Assembly (NCBI RefSeq): GCF_024320865.1
Contig: NZ_JANDBD010000010.1
Coordinates: 124,001-188,000, forward strand
Reading direction: 5' to 3'
Source of the DNA: Mycolicibacterium arenosum
Lineage (GTDB): Bacteria; Actinomycetota; Actinomycetes; Mycobacteriales; Mycobacteriaceae
DNA length: 64,000 bases
The notes under the pieces were generated by a model that was given only the letters and a program-made list of their open reading frames with translations, ran no database searches and was not told the origin of the DNA. Both the position numbers and the translations under genes were made by a program. Shown piece after piece: positions 46,190 to 56,096 of this stretch. Position 1 is the first letter of the stretch; the number at the start of each line of letters is the position of its first letter.

Positions 46190-47911
46190 CTAGAAGAGAA
46201 AGTAACGTTGTGCCATCGGCAGTTCGACCGCGGGTTGTTCGGCCCACACCTCTCCGTCGATCCGGACGGTGAACGTGTCGGCGTCGACCTCGATCCTCGG
46301 CATCGCGTCGTTGAGCGGCATGTCGGCCTTACCCACCCTGCGCACGTTCCCGACCGGCACCAGCCTGCGTTTCACGTCGATGCGGTCGGCCAGGCCGTCC
46401 TCGATCGCCTGCGGTGCGACGAAGTGCACCGACGTCGCCGCCGCCGCGGCGGGCGAGGCGCCGAACATCGGCCGCGGGAGAACCGGCTGAGGGGTGGGGA
46501 TCGACGCGTTCGCGTCACCCATCGCCGCCCAGGCGATCATGCCGCCCTTGATCACGGCGTGTGGCCGGACCCCGAAGAACGCGGGCTCCCACAGCACCAG
46601 GTCGGCGAGCTTGCCGACCTCGACCGAGCCGATCTCGCCCTCCAATCCGTGCGCGATCGCCGGGCAGATCGTGTACTTCGCGACGTAGCGCATGGCGCGG
46701 TTGTTGTCCGCCGCGCCGTCCCCTTCCAGCGCGCCGCGCCGCTTCTTCATCACGTGCGCGGTCTGCCACGTGCGCAACACCACCTCGCCGATCCGGCCCA
46801 TGGCCTGCGCATCACTGCCGATCATCGAGATGGCCCCGATGTCGTGCAGCAGGTCCTCGGCGGCGATGGTCGACGGCCGGATGCGGCTCTCCGCGAAGGC
46901 GAGATCCTCGGGGACACTGGGATTGAGGTGGTGGCACACCATCAGCATGTCGAGGTGCTCGTCAAGGGTGTTGACGGTGTGCGGGCGGGTCGGGTTGGTC
47001 GAACTCGGCAACACGTTGGGCTCGGCTGCGACCGTGATGATGTCCGGTGCGTGGCCACCGCCGGCGCCCTCGGTGTGGTACGCGTGGATCGAGCGGCCCT
47101 TCACCGCCGCGAGGGTGTCCTCCACGAAGCCCATCTCGTTGAGCGTGTCGGTGTGGATGTTGGCCTGCACGCCGGCCTGCTCGCACACCCTAAGGCACGC
47201 GTCGATGACCGCGGGGGTGGTGCCCCAGTCCTCGTGCAGCTTGAATCCCGCTGCGCCGCCGCGCAACTGCTCCCACATCGAGTCGGCGGACATCGTGTTG
47301 CCCTTGCCGAGCAGCACTACGTTCAGCGGCCAGGTGTCGAGGGACTCCAGCATGCGCGCGAGGTGCCAGGAGCCGGGTGTGACGGTGGTGGCCTTGCTGC
47401 CCTCGGCGGGTCCGGTGCCCCCCGCGATGATCGTCGTGATGCCGCCGCCGAGGGCCTCCTCCATGATCTGCGGACAGATGAGGTGGACGTGACAGTCGAT
47501 GGCGCCGGCCGTGACGATGCGGCCGTTGCCCGCGATGATCTCGGTGGACGGGCCGACCACCAGGTCCGGATGAACGCCCGACATCACGTCCGGATTCCCC
47601 GCCTTGCCGATGCCCACGATGCGGCCGTCGCGAATGCCGATGTCGGCCTTGATGACTCCCCAGTAGTCGATGATCACCGCGCCGGTGATGACGGTGTCGG
47701 GGGCGCCGTCGGCGCGGGTGGCGCGCGACTGGCCCATCGACTCGCGCAGCACCTTGCCGCCGCCGAACACCGCTTCGTCGCCCGCCAGGCCCGGTCCGCC
47801 GCTGCGGTCCTCGGTGATCTCGACGAGCAGGTCGGTGTCGGCGAGCCGGATCCGGTCCCCCGTCGTCGGGCCGAACAGCGCGGCGTAGCGCGCGCGAGTG
47901 AGGTCGGTCAC
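46190..47911 (-). CDS. ureC: Urease alpha subunit
   Basis: 573 aa. Active-site landmarks: HVHLICPQ (nickel His pair), the carbamylated Lys in GFKLHEDWGTTP, HTDTLNEMGF, HTEGAGGGHAPD, and the flap Cys/His in MVCHHLNPSVPEDLAF. It hydrolyses urea to ammonia and CO2. GTG 47911 overlaps ureB. The subunits are separate ureA, ureB and ureC as in all mycobacteria. Confidence 0.97.
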   Translation of the reverse strand: MTDLTRARYAALFGPTTGDRIRLADTDLLVEITEDRSGGPGLAGDEAVFGGGKVLRESMGQSRATRADGAPDTVITGAVIIDYWGVIKADIGIRDGRIVGIGKAGNPDVMSGVHPDLVVGPSTEIIAGNGRIVTAGAIDCHVHLICPQIMEEALGGGITTIIAGGTGPAEGSKATTVTPGSWHLARMLESLDTWPLNVVLLGKGNTMSADSMWEQLRGGAAGFKLHEDWGTTPAVIDACLRVCEQAGVQANIHTDTLNEMGFVEDTLAAVKGRSIHAYHTEGAGGGHAPDIITVAAEPNVLPSSTNPTRPHTVNTLDEHLDMLMVCHHLNPSVPEDLAFAESRIRPSTIAAEDLLHDIGAISMIGSDAQAMGRIGEVVLRTWQTAHVMKKRRGALEGDGAADNNRAMRYVAKYTICPAIAHGLEGEIGSVEVGKLADLVLWEPAFFGVRPHAVIKGGMIAWAAMGDANASIPTPQPVLPRPMFGASPAAAAATSVHFVAPQAIEDGLADRIDVKRRLVPVGNVRRVGKADMPLNDAMPRIEVDADTFTVRIDGEVWAEQPAVELPMAQRYFLF

Positions 47912-48219
47912 GAATCCAACTTTCCTGGCGGGTTCAGGGACAGGCCGTGCACCTCGCGGCTGCCGGAGAGTGGTACCAGTGAGACGCGCTGCGCGACACC
48001 GGGTTCGAAGCGCACCGCCGTACCGGCGGGGATGTCGAGGCGGTGGCCGTGCGCGGCCGCCCTGTCGAAGTCGAGCGCCGCGTTGGCCTGCGGCAGGTGG
48101 ACGTGGCTGCCGACCTGAATCGGCCGGTCGCCACCGTTGACGACGTCGAGCGAAAGGCGTTGCGCACCTTCGTTGATGGTGATGTCACCGTCGCCGTAGA
48201 ACACTTCTCCCGGAATCAT
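47908..48219 (-). CDS. ureB: Urease beta subunit
   Basis: 103 aa: MIPGEVFYGDGDITINEGAQ start, QVGSHVHLPQANAALDFDRA, RFEPGVAQRVSLVPLSGSRE. ATG 48219 matches the family start; the frame runs further upstream without support. Starts 10 bases after ureA. Confidence 0.95.
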   Translation of the reverse strand: MIPGEVFYGDGDITINEGAQRLSLDVVNGGDRPIQVGSHVHLPQANAALDFDRAAAHGHRLDIPAGTAVRFEPGVAQRVSLVPLSGSREVHGLSLNPPGKLDS

Positions 48220-48229
48220 CGAACTGCCC

Positions 48230-48532
48230 TCACGGGATCGGGTGGTGGACGGTGACGAGCTTCGTGCCGTCGGGGAACGTGGCCTCCACCTGAACCTCGT
48301 CCAGCATCTCGGGCACACCATCCATGACGTCGTCGCGGGACAGCACCTCGCGCCCGCTGACCATGAGTTCGGCGACCAAGCGGCCGTCGCGGGCGCCCTC
48401 CATCAGGTGATCGGTGATGACCGCGACGGCCTCGGGATGGTTGAGCTTCAATCCGCGTGCGCTTCTGCGCCTGGCGAGTTCAGCGGCGTAGGAGATGAGC
48501 AGACGGTCCTGCTCGTGGGGGGACAAGCGCAT
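48230..48532 (-). CDS. ureA: Urease gamma subunit
   Basis: 100 aa: MRLSPHEQDRLLISYAAELA, LNHPEAVAVITDHLMEGARD, FPDGTKLVTVHHPIP. Internal ATG at 48532 chosen to match the family; 48550 would add six residues. First gene of the operon; a hotdog thioesterase gene precedes it by 45 bases and may be co-transcribed. Confidence 0.95.
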   Translation of the reverse strand: MRLSPHEQDRLLISYAAELARRRSARGLKLNHPEAVAVITDHLMEGARDGRLVAELMVSGREVLSRDDVMDGVPEMLDEVQVEATFPDGTKLVTVHHPIP

Positions 48533-48577
48533 ACCGCGGGATATTGCCACGGTATGCGGCAGTCAGCAGCACATGTG

Positions 48578-48997
48578 TCAGGCGGGCGGTTGGGCGTCGG
48601 GCATGTTCTGCAGGCGCACCTGCCCGCGGGCGATCAGCTTGTCGTTCTCGTCGGTGATCGTGATGAGCCACAGCTGTTGGCGGCGCCCGCGGTGGATGGG
48701 TGTCGAGGTGGCCGTCACCCTGCCCGCGGAGATCGCCCGCAGGAAGTCGGTGTTGTTGTTGACTCCGACGACGGTGCCGCCGCTACCTGTCGACGTCAGC
48801 CACACGTGGGCCGACACGCTCGCCAGGCTCTCGATGATCGAGCAGTAGACGCCACCGTGCACGATGCCCCACGGTTGCAGCAGCGTGTCCTTGATGGTCA
48901 GCTCCGCGCGTCCGCCGTCGGGGGTCACCTCGAGGAAGCTCAGACCCAGTTGGCTGTCGAATCCGGCGCCGAGGCCCGGCGGCACTGAGGAAGTCAC
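48578..48997 (-). CDS. Hotdog-fold thioesterase (PaaI/YbgC-type), Rv1847-like
   Basis: 139 aa: LLQPWGIVHGGVYCSIIESL is the conserved HGG helix of hotdog thioesterases, followed by GVNNNTDFLRAISAGRVTAT. Likely hydrolyses a small acyl-CoA. GTG 48997. It occupies the Rv1847 position between ureA and the bla genes. Confidence 0.88.
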   Translation of the reverse strand: MTSSVPPGLGAGFDSQLGLSFLEVTPDGGRAELTIKDTLLQPWGIVHGGVYCSIIESLASVSAHVWLTSTGSGGTVVGVNNNTDFLRAISAGRVTATSTPIHRGRRQQLWLITITDENDKLIARGQVRLQNMPDAQPPA

Positions 48998-49037
48998 GCT
49001 GATTTGTCTACACGGTGCCGATGCGAGCCGAGAATGC

Positions 49038-49070
49038 GGACGGGCCCCACACGATGTGCGGGGCCCGTCC
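49038..49070 (-). terminator. Terminator downstream of the FhuF-like gene
   Basis: 15-bp arms GGACGGGCCCCACAC / GTGCGGGGCCCGTCC with a single mismatch and a 3-base loop. Strong stem in the gap between 48997 and 49162. Confidence 0.78.
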
Positions 49071-49141
49071 TCGAGTGGACCGGGAGTCTCAGCAGCCCTC
49101 TGGACTCCGGCGCGGTCCGGTGGTCTCTTTCGTGATTGATA

Positions 49142-49160
49142 GTAGGCAAGGCTGCCCTAA
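49142..49160. promoter_or_regulatory. IdeR-like iron box, 3' of the FhuF-like gene
   Basis: GTAGGCAAGGCTGCCCTAA, 14 of 19 matches to the IdeR consensus TTAGGTTAGGCTAACCTAA. It lies beside the stop codon of the FhuF-like gene, not in its promoter; the downstream terminator lies only 72 bases away, so its target is unclear. Confidence 0.45.
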
Positions 49161-49161
49161 A

Positions 49162-49935
49162 TTAGCAATACCTAACCTGGGCATCTCGGCCGGTTCCACG
49201 GACCGGTGCCCCGAAGCCGACGAGGGCGTCCAGCACGGCCTGGCCGCGCCGCATGCTCGTCATCTCGCTGGAGCCGGCCAGCAGCGGCACCTGCGTCGCC
49301 GCGCTCACCACGGCGGCCCCGACGACGTGCCACATCGCCGACACCGACAGGGCGCCGCCGGTGACGTCGACGAGTTTGTCGAACAGCGGTGTCAGCGCTC
49401 GGTGGCTGCGGTGGGCGACCCACGTCGTCAGCGCGGCCTCGTTGGGCAGGGCGACGATGCGATCGCGCACGGGGTGGCGCTGTCGCAGCCCGGAGCGGCC
49501 GGTGAAGTACACGTCGTCCGGGAGTACGCGCAGGGTGGGATCGGCGACGCCGACCCAGTCGATCGCACCCTCGGAGTCGACGTGCACCCAGAGGTTCTCC
49601 AGCCCGGTGTCCCAGGCGCGGCCCTCGAGGGCGAGCAGCGGGATCACGCGCCCGATCACCACGTGCGACAGGGTGGCCGCCAACTGCTGCGCCACCGCCA
49701 CCCGACTGTCCGTTTCGGCCGCCGCGGCCTCGTACATGACCTGCAGTCGATCGGTCGTCAGCACCTCCGACAGCGGCCACCAGCGTCGCCGCGTGAGGTC
49801 GCCCATCACGGCGACGCCGTAGACCCTGGGGCATTCGGGGTACAGCTCGCGCAGGCGTCGGCTCGACTCGTGCAGCGGGAGCACGCGCGAGATCGCCATG
49901 CGCGAGATCAGTGGGTCGTCGACGACGACCGTCAT
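49162..49935 (-). CDS. Iron-regulated FhuF/IucC-C-terminal-like protein
   Basis: 257 aa, resembling mycobacterial ferric-siderophore reductase-like proteins: PRVYGVAVMGDLTRRRWWPL, LLALEGRAWDTGLENLWVHV, IDWVGVADPTLRVLPDD. FhuF-type reductases end in a four-Cys [2Fe-2S] motif; here only two cysteines exist (about residue 36 and the very last residue), so an intact cluster is unlikely. ATG 49935 has GGAGGT upstream and an IdeR box at 49950-49968, strong evidence for iron repression. No equivalent at this place in M. tuberculosis as I recall. Reductase function uncertain; iron binding or siderophore handling is the guess. Confidence 0.6.
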   Translation of the reverse strand: MTVVVDDPLISRMAISRVLPLHESSRRLRELYPECPRVYGVAVMGDLTRRRWWPLSEVLTTDRLQVMYEAAAAETDSRVAVAQQLAATLSHVVIGRVIPLLALEGRAWDTGLENLWVHVDSEGAIDWVGVADPTLRVLPDDVYFTGRSGLRQRHPVRDRIVALPNEAALTTWVAHRSHRALTPLFDKLVDVTGGALSVSAMWHVVGAAVVSAATQVPLLAGSSEMTSMRRGQAVLDALVGFGAPVRGTGRDAQVRYC

Positions 49936-49949
49936 GGGCCACCTCCAAG

Positions 49950-49968
49950 TTAGGGTAGGCTTACTATA
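49950..49968 (-). promoter_or_regulatory. IdeR/DtxR-type iron box of the FhuF-like gene
   Basis: On the plus strand TTAGGGTAGGCTTACTATA, 14 of 19 matches to TTAGGTTAGGCTAACCTAA, 15 bases before the start codon on the minus strand. Predicts repression when iron is plentiful. Confidence 0.75.
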
Positions 49969-50097
49969 GTGTGATTGAAGGAGGGGGAAACGGCCTGTGA
50001 CTGGACTCACAACGATGTGGGGTGCGGGTCGTGACCGGCGGGTCCGAGGGTGAAAACCGAGGTGAGAGTGGCTCGCGCGATTGCATACGACGCGCGG

Positions 50098-50113
50098 TAG
50101 TAAGCCCGTAGTA
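50098..50113 (+). promoter_or_regulatory. Possible BlaI operator
   Basis: Two TAGTA units 11 bp apart (50098-50102 and 50109-50113) upstream of blaI. BlaI-family repressors bind TAC/GTA-rich half-sites; this fits an autoregulated blaI-blaR operon but the exact operator is a guess. Confidence 0.4.
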
Positions 50114-50147
50114 CCCTGAACACATTGCTCAGGAGAGTGAACGGAAG

Positions 50148-50564
50148 ATGGCGAAGTTGACGCGACTCGGGGAACTCGAACGTGAGGTGATGGATCACCT
50201 CTGGTCATCGCGTGAACCCCAGACCGTGCGTCAGGTGCACGAAGCGCTGGCGGCCCGTCGCGATCTGGCCTACACGACGATCATGACCGTGCTGCAGCGG
50301 CTGGCGAAGAAGAACCTCGTCGTCCAGCACCGCGACGACCGGGCGCACCGTTACGCCCCGACTCACGGGCGCGACGAGCTCGTCGCCGGTCTCATGGTCG
50401 ACGCGCTCGATCAGGTCTCGGACTCCGGAAGCCGCGAGGCCGCACTCGTCCACTTCGTCGAACGCGTTGGGGCCGGTGAGGCCGCTGCGCTGCGCCGGGC
50501 GCTCGCCGAACTCGAAGCCAAACACGGCGCTGTCGCACCGGCTGGAAATAAGGGCCCCGACTAG
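50148..50564 (+). CDS. blaI: BlaI/MecI-family repressor
   Basis: 138-aa repressor (Rv1846c). Winged HTH with GELEREVMDHLWSSREPQTVR, TIMTVLQRLAKKNLVVQHRD, RYAPTH. It controls the sensor downstream and beta-lactam response genes, including the operon itself. ATG 50148; the next gene begins 14 bases after it. Confidence 0.93.
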   Translation: MAKLTRLGELEREVMDHLWSSREPQTVRQVHEALAARRDLAYTTIMTVLQRLAKKNLVVQHRDDRAHRYAPTHGRDELVAGLMVDALDQVSDSGSREAALVHFVERVGAGEAAALRRALAELEAKHGAVAPAGNKGPD

Positions 50565-50578
50565 GGGAGACTGGTGAG

Positions 50579-51514
50579 GTGTCCGCGCTGGCCTTCTCCA
50601 TCGTCGCGCTGATGCTCGTCGGGCCCGTTCCGGCCCTCCTCGCACGCGCGTCGTGGCCCCTGCGTGCGCCCCGCGCGGCGATTGTGCTGTGGCAGTCGGT
50701 GGCACTGGCCGCCGTGCTCTCCGCGTTCAGCGCGGGCCTCGCCATCGCCAGCAGGCTGTTCGTCCCCGGCCCGGACGGGCGACCCACCGCCACGATCACC
50801 AGCGAGATCCGGGTGCTCGGCTGGCCGCTGTGGCTTCTCTACGTCGTCGTGTTCGCGCTGACGCTGATGATCGGCGCCCGGCTCATCGTGGCCGTGCTCC
50901 AGGTCGCGGTGGCGACCCGGCGCCGCCGGGCACGGCACCGGATACTCGTCGATCTCCTCGACATCTCCCATGGCTCCGCACCGCGGACCAGCGGTCTGCG
51001 GGTGCTCGACGTGCCTCAACCACTCGCCTACTGCCTGCCCGGTGTGCGCAGTCGCGTCGTGGTCAGCGAGGGCGCGCTCACCGCGCTGTCGGACACCGAG
51101 GTCTCGGCGATCCTGACCCACGAACGCGCGCACCTGCGGGCCCGTCACGACCTCGTCCTCGAGATGTTCACCGCCGTGCACGCGGCGTTCCCCCGCTTCG
51201 TCCGCAGCAGAAACGCGCTCGACGCCGTCCGCCTGCTCATCGAACTGCTCGCCGACGACGCCGCGGTGCGGAAGGCGGGCCCCACTCCCCTGGCGCGCGC
51301 CCTCGTCGCGTGCGCCGCGGGTCACACCCCCAAGGGTGCGCTCGCCGCAGGCGGCCCGAGCACGGTGGTGCGGGTGCGCAGGCTCGGTGGCCTGCCCAAC
51401 AGTCGGGCCCTCGCCGCCGTCGCGTACGTGACGGCGGCCGCCGTGCTGGTGGTGCCAACCGTCGCCCTGGCCGTGCCCTGGCTCACCGAGCTCCGGCGAC
51501 TGTTCGGCGTCTAG
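50579..51514 (+). CDS. blaR: M56-family membrane metalloprotease (BlaR-like)
   Basis: 311 aa (Rv1845c). N-terminal helices, a cytoplasmic zinc-protease domain with HERAHLRARHD (HExxH, residues in TEVSAILTHERAH), and terminal helices. It lacks the penicillin-sensor domain of classical BlaR1, as the mycobacterial form does. It inactivates BlaI when triggered. GTG start 14 bases after blaI. Confidence 0.88.
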   Translation: MSALAFSIVALMLVGPVPALLARASWPLRAPRAAIVLWQSVALAAVLSAFSAGLAIASRLFVPGPDGRPTATITSEIRVLGWPLWLLYVVVFALTLMIGARLIVAVLQVAVATRRRRARHRILVDLLDISHGSAPRTSGLRVLDVPQPLAYCLPGVRSRVVVSEGALTALSDTEVSAILTHERAHLRARHDLVLEMFTAVHAAFPRFVRSRNALDAVRLLIELLADDAAVRKAGPTPLARALVACAAGHTPKGALAAGGPSTVVRVRRLGGLPNSRALAAVAYVTAAAVLVVPTVALAVPWLTELRRLFGV

Positions 51515-51599
51515 AGTCTGTTCCGGGCCCGTCCCACGCGCTGATGCGAATCCGTCGTGCCACAACGTGGTGCCGCAACCGAACAACGAAAGGCCTTCC

Positions 51600-53051
51600 G
51601 TGAGTTCTGACGCCACCGCCACCGCACAGATCGGGGTCACCGGCCTCGCGGTCATGGGATCGAACATCGCGCGCAACTTCGCGCATCACGGTTACACCGT
51701 CGCACTGCACAACCGGTCGGTCGCCAAGACCGACGCGCTGCTCGCCGAGCACGGCTCGGAGGGGAACTTCGTCCGCAGCGAGACGATCCCGGAATTCCTT
51801 GCGGCACTGGAGAAGCCGCGGCGCGTGCTGATCATGGTCAAGGCGGGCGATCCCACGGACGCGGTGATCAACGAGCTCGCCGACGCCATGGAACCCGGCG
51901 ACATCATCATCGACGGCGGTAACGCCCTCTACACCGACACCATCCGTCGGGAGAAGGCCATCCGCGAGCGCGGCCTGCACTTCGTCGGGGCGGGCATCTC
52001 CGGTGGTGAGGAGGGCGCGCTCAACGGCCCGTCGATCATGCCGGGCGGACCCGCCGAGTCCTACAAGTCGCTGGGCCCGCTGCTCGAGGAGATCTCGGCG
52101 CACGTCGACGGTGTGCCCTGCTGCACCCACATCGGCCCCGACGGCGCCGGGCACTTCGTGAAGATGGTGCACAACGGCATCGAGTACTCCGACATGCAGC
52201 TGATCGGCGAGGCCTACCAGCTGCTGCGCGACGGTCTCGGCAAGTCCGCCCCGGAGATCGCCGACGTGTTCGCCGAGTGGAACGAAGGTGATCTCGACAG
52301 CTATCTCATCGAGATCACGGCCGAGGTGCTGCGGCAGACCGACGCCAAGACCGGCGAGCCGCTGGTGGACCTGATCCTCGACGAGGCCGAACAGAAGGGC
52401 ACCGGCCGCTGGACCGTGAAGTCCGCGCTCGACCTCGGCGTGCCGGTCACCGGAATCGCCGAGGCGGTGTTCGCCCGCGCCCTGTCGGGCTCGGTCACCC
52501 AGCGCCAGGCCACCACCGGCCTGGCATCGGGCGACCTCGGCGGAAAGCCCACCGACGCAGCGCAATTCACCGAGGACGTCCGACAGGCGCTGTACGCGTC
52601 CAAGATCATCGCCTACGCGCAGGGCTTCAACCAGATCCAGGCGGGCAGCATCGAGTACGACTGGGGCATCACCCCCGGCGACATGGCCACGATCTGGCGC
52701 GGCGGCTGCATCATCAGGGCGAAGTTCCTCAACCGGATCAAAGAGGCCTTCGACGACGACGCCGATCTGCCGAGCTTGATCGTCGCGCCCTACTTCCGGG
52801 ACGCCATCGAGGCCGCCATCGACAGCTGGCGCCGCGTCGTCGTGACCGCCACCCAACTCGGCATCCCGATCCCCGGCTTCGCCTCCGCGCTGTCGTATTA
52901 CGACGCGCTGCGCACCGAGCGGTTGCCCGCCGCGCTCACCCAGGGTCTGCGCGACTTCTTCGGTGCGCACACCTACGGCCGCATCGACACCGACCACGCC
53001 AAGCGGTTCCACACGCTGTGGAGCGGCGACCGCAGCGAGGTCGAGGCGTAA
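51600..53051 (+). CDS. gnd: 6-phosphogluconate dehydrogenase, decarboxylating
   Basis: 483 aa (Rv1844c, gnd1). Rossmann GVTGLAVMGSNIARNFAHHG, NADP-loop NRS, catalytic GGEEGALNGPSIMPGG (SGGxxGA motif), HNGIEYSDMQLI, and the C-terminal tail crossing the dimer (GFNQIQAGSIEYDWGITPGD). Converts 6-phosphogluconate to ribulose-5-phosphate. GTG 51600 with AAAGG upstream. Confidence 0.96.
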   Translation: MSSDATATAQIGVTGLAVMGSNIARNFAHHGYTVALHNRSVAKTDALLAEHGSEGNFVRSETIPEFLAALEKPRRVLIMVKAGDPTDAVINELADAMEPGDIIIDGGNALYTDTIRREKAIRERGLHFVGAGISGGEEGALNGPSIMPGGPAESYKSLGPLLEEISAHVDGVPCCTHIGPDGAGHFVKMVHNGIEYSDMQLIGEAYQLLRDGLGKSAPEIADVFAEWNEGDLDSYLIEITAEVLRQTDAKTGEPLVDLILDEAEQKGTGRWTVKSALDLGVPVTGIAEAVFARALSGSVTQRQATTGLASGDLGGKPTDAAQFTEDVRQALYASKIIAYAQGFNQIQAGSIEYDWGITPGDMATIWRGGCIIRAKFLNRIKEAFDDDADLPSLIVAPYFRDAIEAAIDSWRRVVVTATQLGIPIPGFASALSYYDALRTERLPAALTQGLRDFFGAHTYGRIDTDHAKRFHTLWSGDRSEVEA

Positions 53052-53085
53052 CCACGCGAAAAGACGACACGAGGACTGCGTTGCA

Positions 53086-54522
53086 ATGAGGTTTCTTGAA
53101 GGCCACCGACCTCCGTACGACCTGACCTACAACGACGTGTTCGTCGTGCCCGGTCGGTCGGACGTCACGTCGCGATTCGACGTCGACCTCTCGACGGTGG
53201 ACGGCACCGGCACGACGATCCCCGTGGTCGTCGCCAACATGACCGCGGTCGCGGGACGGCGGATGGCCGAGACCATCGCGCGGCGCGGCGGCATCGTCGT
53301 GCTGCCACAGGACCTGCCGGTGTCCGTCGTCGAGGAGACCGTCCAGTTCGTCAAGAGCCGCGACCTCGTGGTGGATACGCCCGTCGTGCTGTCGCCCGAC
53401 GATTCGGTGTCCGACGCCACGGCGCTGATCCACAAGCGTGCACACGGCGCCGCCGTCGTCGTGGCCGACGGCCGCCCCGTCGGCGTCGTCACCGAGGCCG
53501 CCTGTGCCGGGGTGGACCGCTTCTCCAGGGTGCGCGAAGTCGCGGTGTCCGATTTCGTCACCGCTCCGGTCGGCACCGATCCTCGCAAGGTGTTCGACCT
53601 CCTGGAGCACGACGCGATAGACGTGGCGGTCCTCAACGAAGCGGACGGCACGCTCGCCGGTGTGCTGACCCGCACCGGCGCGATCCGCGCGGGCATCTAC
53701 ACCCCGGCGGTCGACGCGAGCGGACGGCTTCGCATCGCGGCGGCCGTCGGCATCAACGGCGACGTGGCGGCCAAGGCGACCGCGCTCGCGAAGGCGGGCG
53801 CCGACGTGCTGGTGGTCGACACCGCGCACGGCCACCAGATCAAGATGCTCGAGGCCATCAGGGCGATCGCCGCGCTCGATCTCGGGCTGCCGCTGGCCGC
53901 GGGCAACGTCGTGTCGGCCGAGGGCACCCGCGACCTGATCGGCGCGGGCGCGTCGATCGTCAAGGTGGGTGTGGGCCCCGGCGCGATGTGCACCACCAGG
54001 ATGATGACCGGCGTCGGGCGGCCGCAGTTCTCGGCGGTTGTCGAATGTGCTGCGGCGGCAAGAGAACTCGGTGGCCACGTATGGGCAGACGGCGGCGTGC
54101 GACACCCGCGCGACGTAGCGCTCGCGCTCGCCGCCGGCGCGGCCAACGTGATGATCGGGTCGTGGTTCGCGGGCACTTACGAGTCACCGGGCGACCTGAT
54201 GTACGACCGCGACAACCAGCTGTATAAGGAGAGCTACGGCATGGCGTCCAAGCGGGCGGTCGCGGCGAGAACCGCGGGCGACAGCGCCTTCGACCGCGCC
54301 CGCAAGGCGCTGTTCGAGGAGGGCATCTCGACGTCGCGGATGGGTCTGGATCCCGCGCGCGGTGGTGTCGAGGACCTGCTGGACCACATCACGTCGGGGG
54401 TGCGCAGCACGTGCACGTACGTCGGCGCCGCAACGCTGCCCGAACTGCACGAGAAGGTCGTGCTCGGCGTGCAGTCGGCGGCCGGCTTCGCGGAGGGTCA
54501 CCCGCTGCCGACGGGTTGGTGA
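53086..54522 (+). CDS. guaB1: IMPDH/GMP-reductase family enzyme GuaB1
   Basis: 478 aa (Rv1843c). IMPDH barrel with a central CBS pair (about 95-205, VVDTPVVLSPDDSVSDATAL), phosphate loop AAVGINGDVAAKA, and the catalytic Cys in VGPGAMCTTRMMTGVG. The mycobacterial GuaB1 has been reported as a GMP reductase with a CBS domain, making IMP from GMP, rather than an IMP dehydrogenase; the true IMPDH is GuaB2 elsewhere. ATG 53086. 34 bases after gnd. Confidence 0.93.
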   Translation: MRFLEGHRPPYDLTYNDVFVVPGRSDVTSRFDVDLSTVDGTGTTIPVVVANMTAVAGRRMAETIARRGGIVVLPQDLPVSVVEETVQFVKSRDLVVDTPVVLSPDDSVSDATALIHKRAHGAAVVVADGRPVGVVTEAACAGVDRFSRVREVAVSDFVTAPVGTDPRKVFDLLEHDAIDVAVLNEADGTLAGVLTRTGAIRAGIYTPAVDASGRLRIAAAVGINGDVAAKATALAKAGADVLVVDTAHGHQIKMLEAIRAIAALDLGLPLAAGNVVSAEGTRDLIGAGASIVKVGVGPGAMCTTRMMTGVGRPQFSAVVECAAAARELGGHVWADGGVRHPRDVALALAAGAANVMIGSWFAGTYESPGDLMYDRDNQLYKESYGMASKRAVAARTAGDSAFDRARKALFEEGISTSRMGLDPARGGVEDLLDHITSGVRSTCTYVGAATLPELHEKVVLGVQSAAGFAEGHPLPTGW

Positions 54523-54588
54523 CGGCGGATCGTGCCCGCCGCCTCGGCTAGCATGTAGCCCATTCCTGCTCCGATCGAAAGGGACCAC

Positions 54589-54725
54589 GTGCCGCAGGCA
54601 CCTGCCGAGGCCTCCGATGTCGAGGGAGGCGCCGGTACCGAGCGGCTCTCCCCGGAATCGGTGGACGCCGAGCCGTCCAGTAGGAGGCCGGGCCCAGTGC
54701 CCGGCGCCCCGAAGGCGGGTCGGTC

Positions 54726-54735
<10 letters not shown>
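54589..54735 (+). CDS. Putative 48-aa leader ORF upstream of the DUF21/CBS gene
   Basis: GTG at 54589 with a strong AAAGGGA ribosome site 5 bases away. The peptide is Pro/Ser/Glu-rich (VPQAPAEASDVEGGAGTERL, RRPGPVPGAPKAG) and ends at 54735, 10 bases into the next gene in another frame. A GC hairpin lies inside it. It could be a translational leader, but conservation cannot be checked. Confidence 0.4.
54687..54705 (+). promoter_or_regulatory. GC hairpin before the DUF21/CBS start
   Basis: GCCGGGC-CCAGT-GCCCGGC, perfect 7-bp stem with 5-base loop, 20 bases before the GTG at 54726 and inside the leader ORF. Too short and loosely placed for a terminator; suggests translational or attenuator control. 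Confidence 0.4.

Positions 54736-56095
<1,360 letters not shown>

Positions 56096-56096
<1 letters not shown>

Noticed and set aside
49071..49200. A frameshift that would restore an iron-sulfur motif at the end of the FhuF-like protein
   Set aside because: None of the other frames gives the expected four-cysteine pattern before a stop.
54523..54725. M-box or other metal riboswitch before the DUF21/CBS gene
   Set aside because: The conserved M-box core segments as I remember them are not present; only a simple hairpin and a leader ORF are seen.
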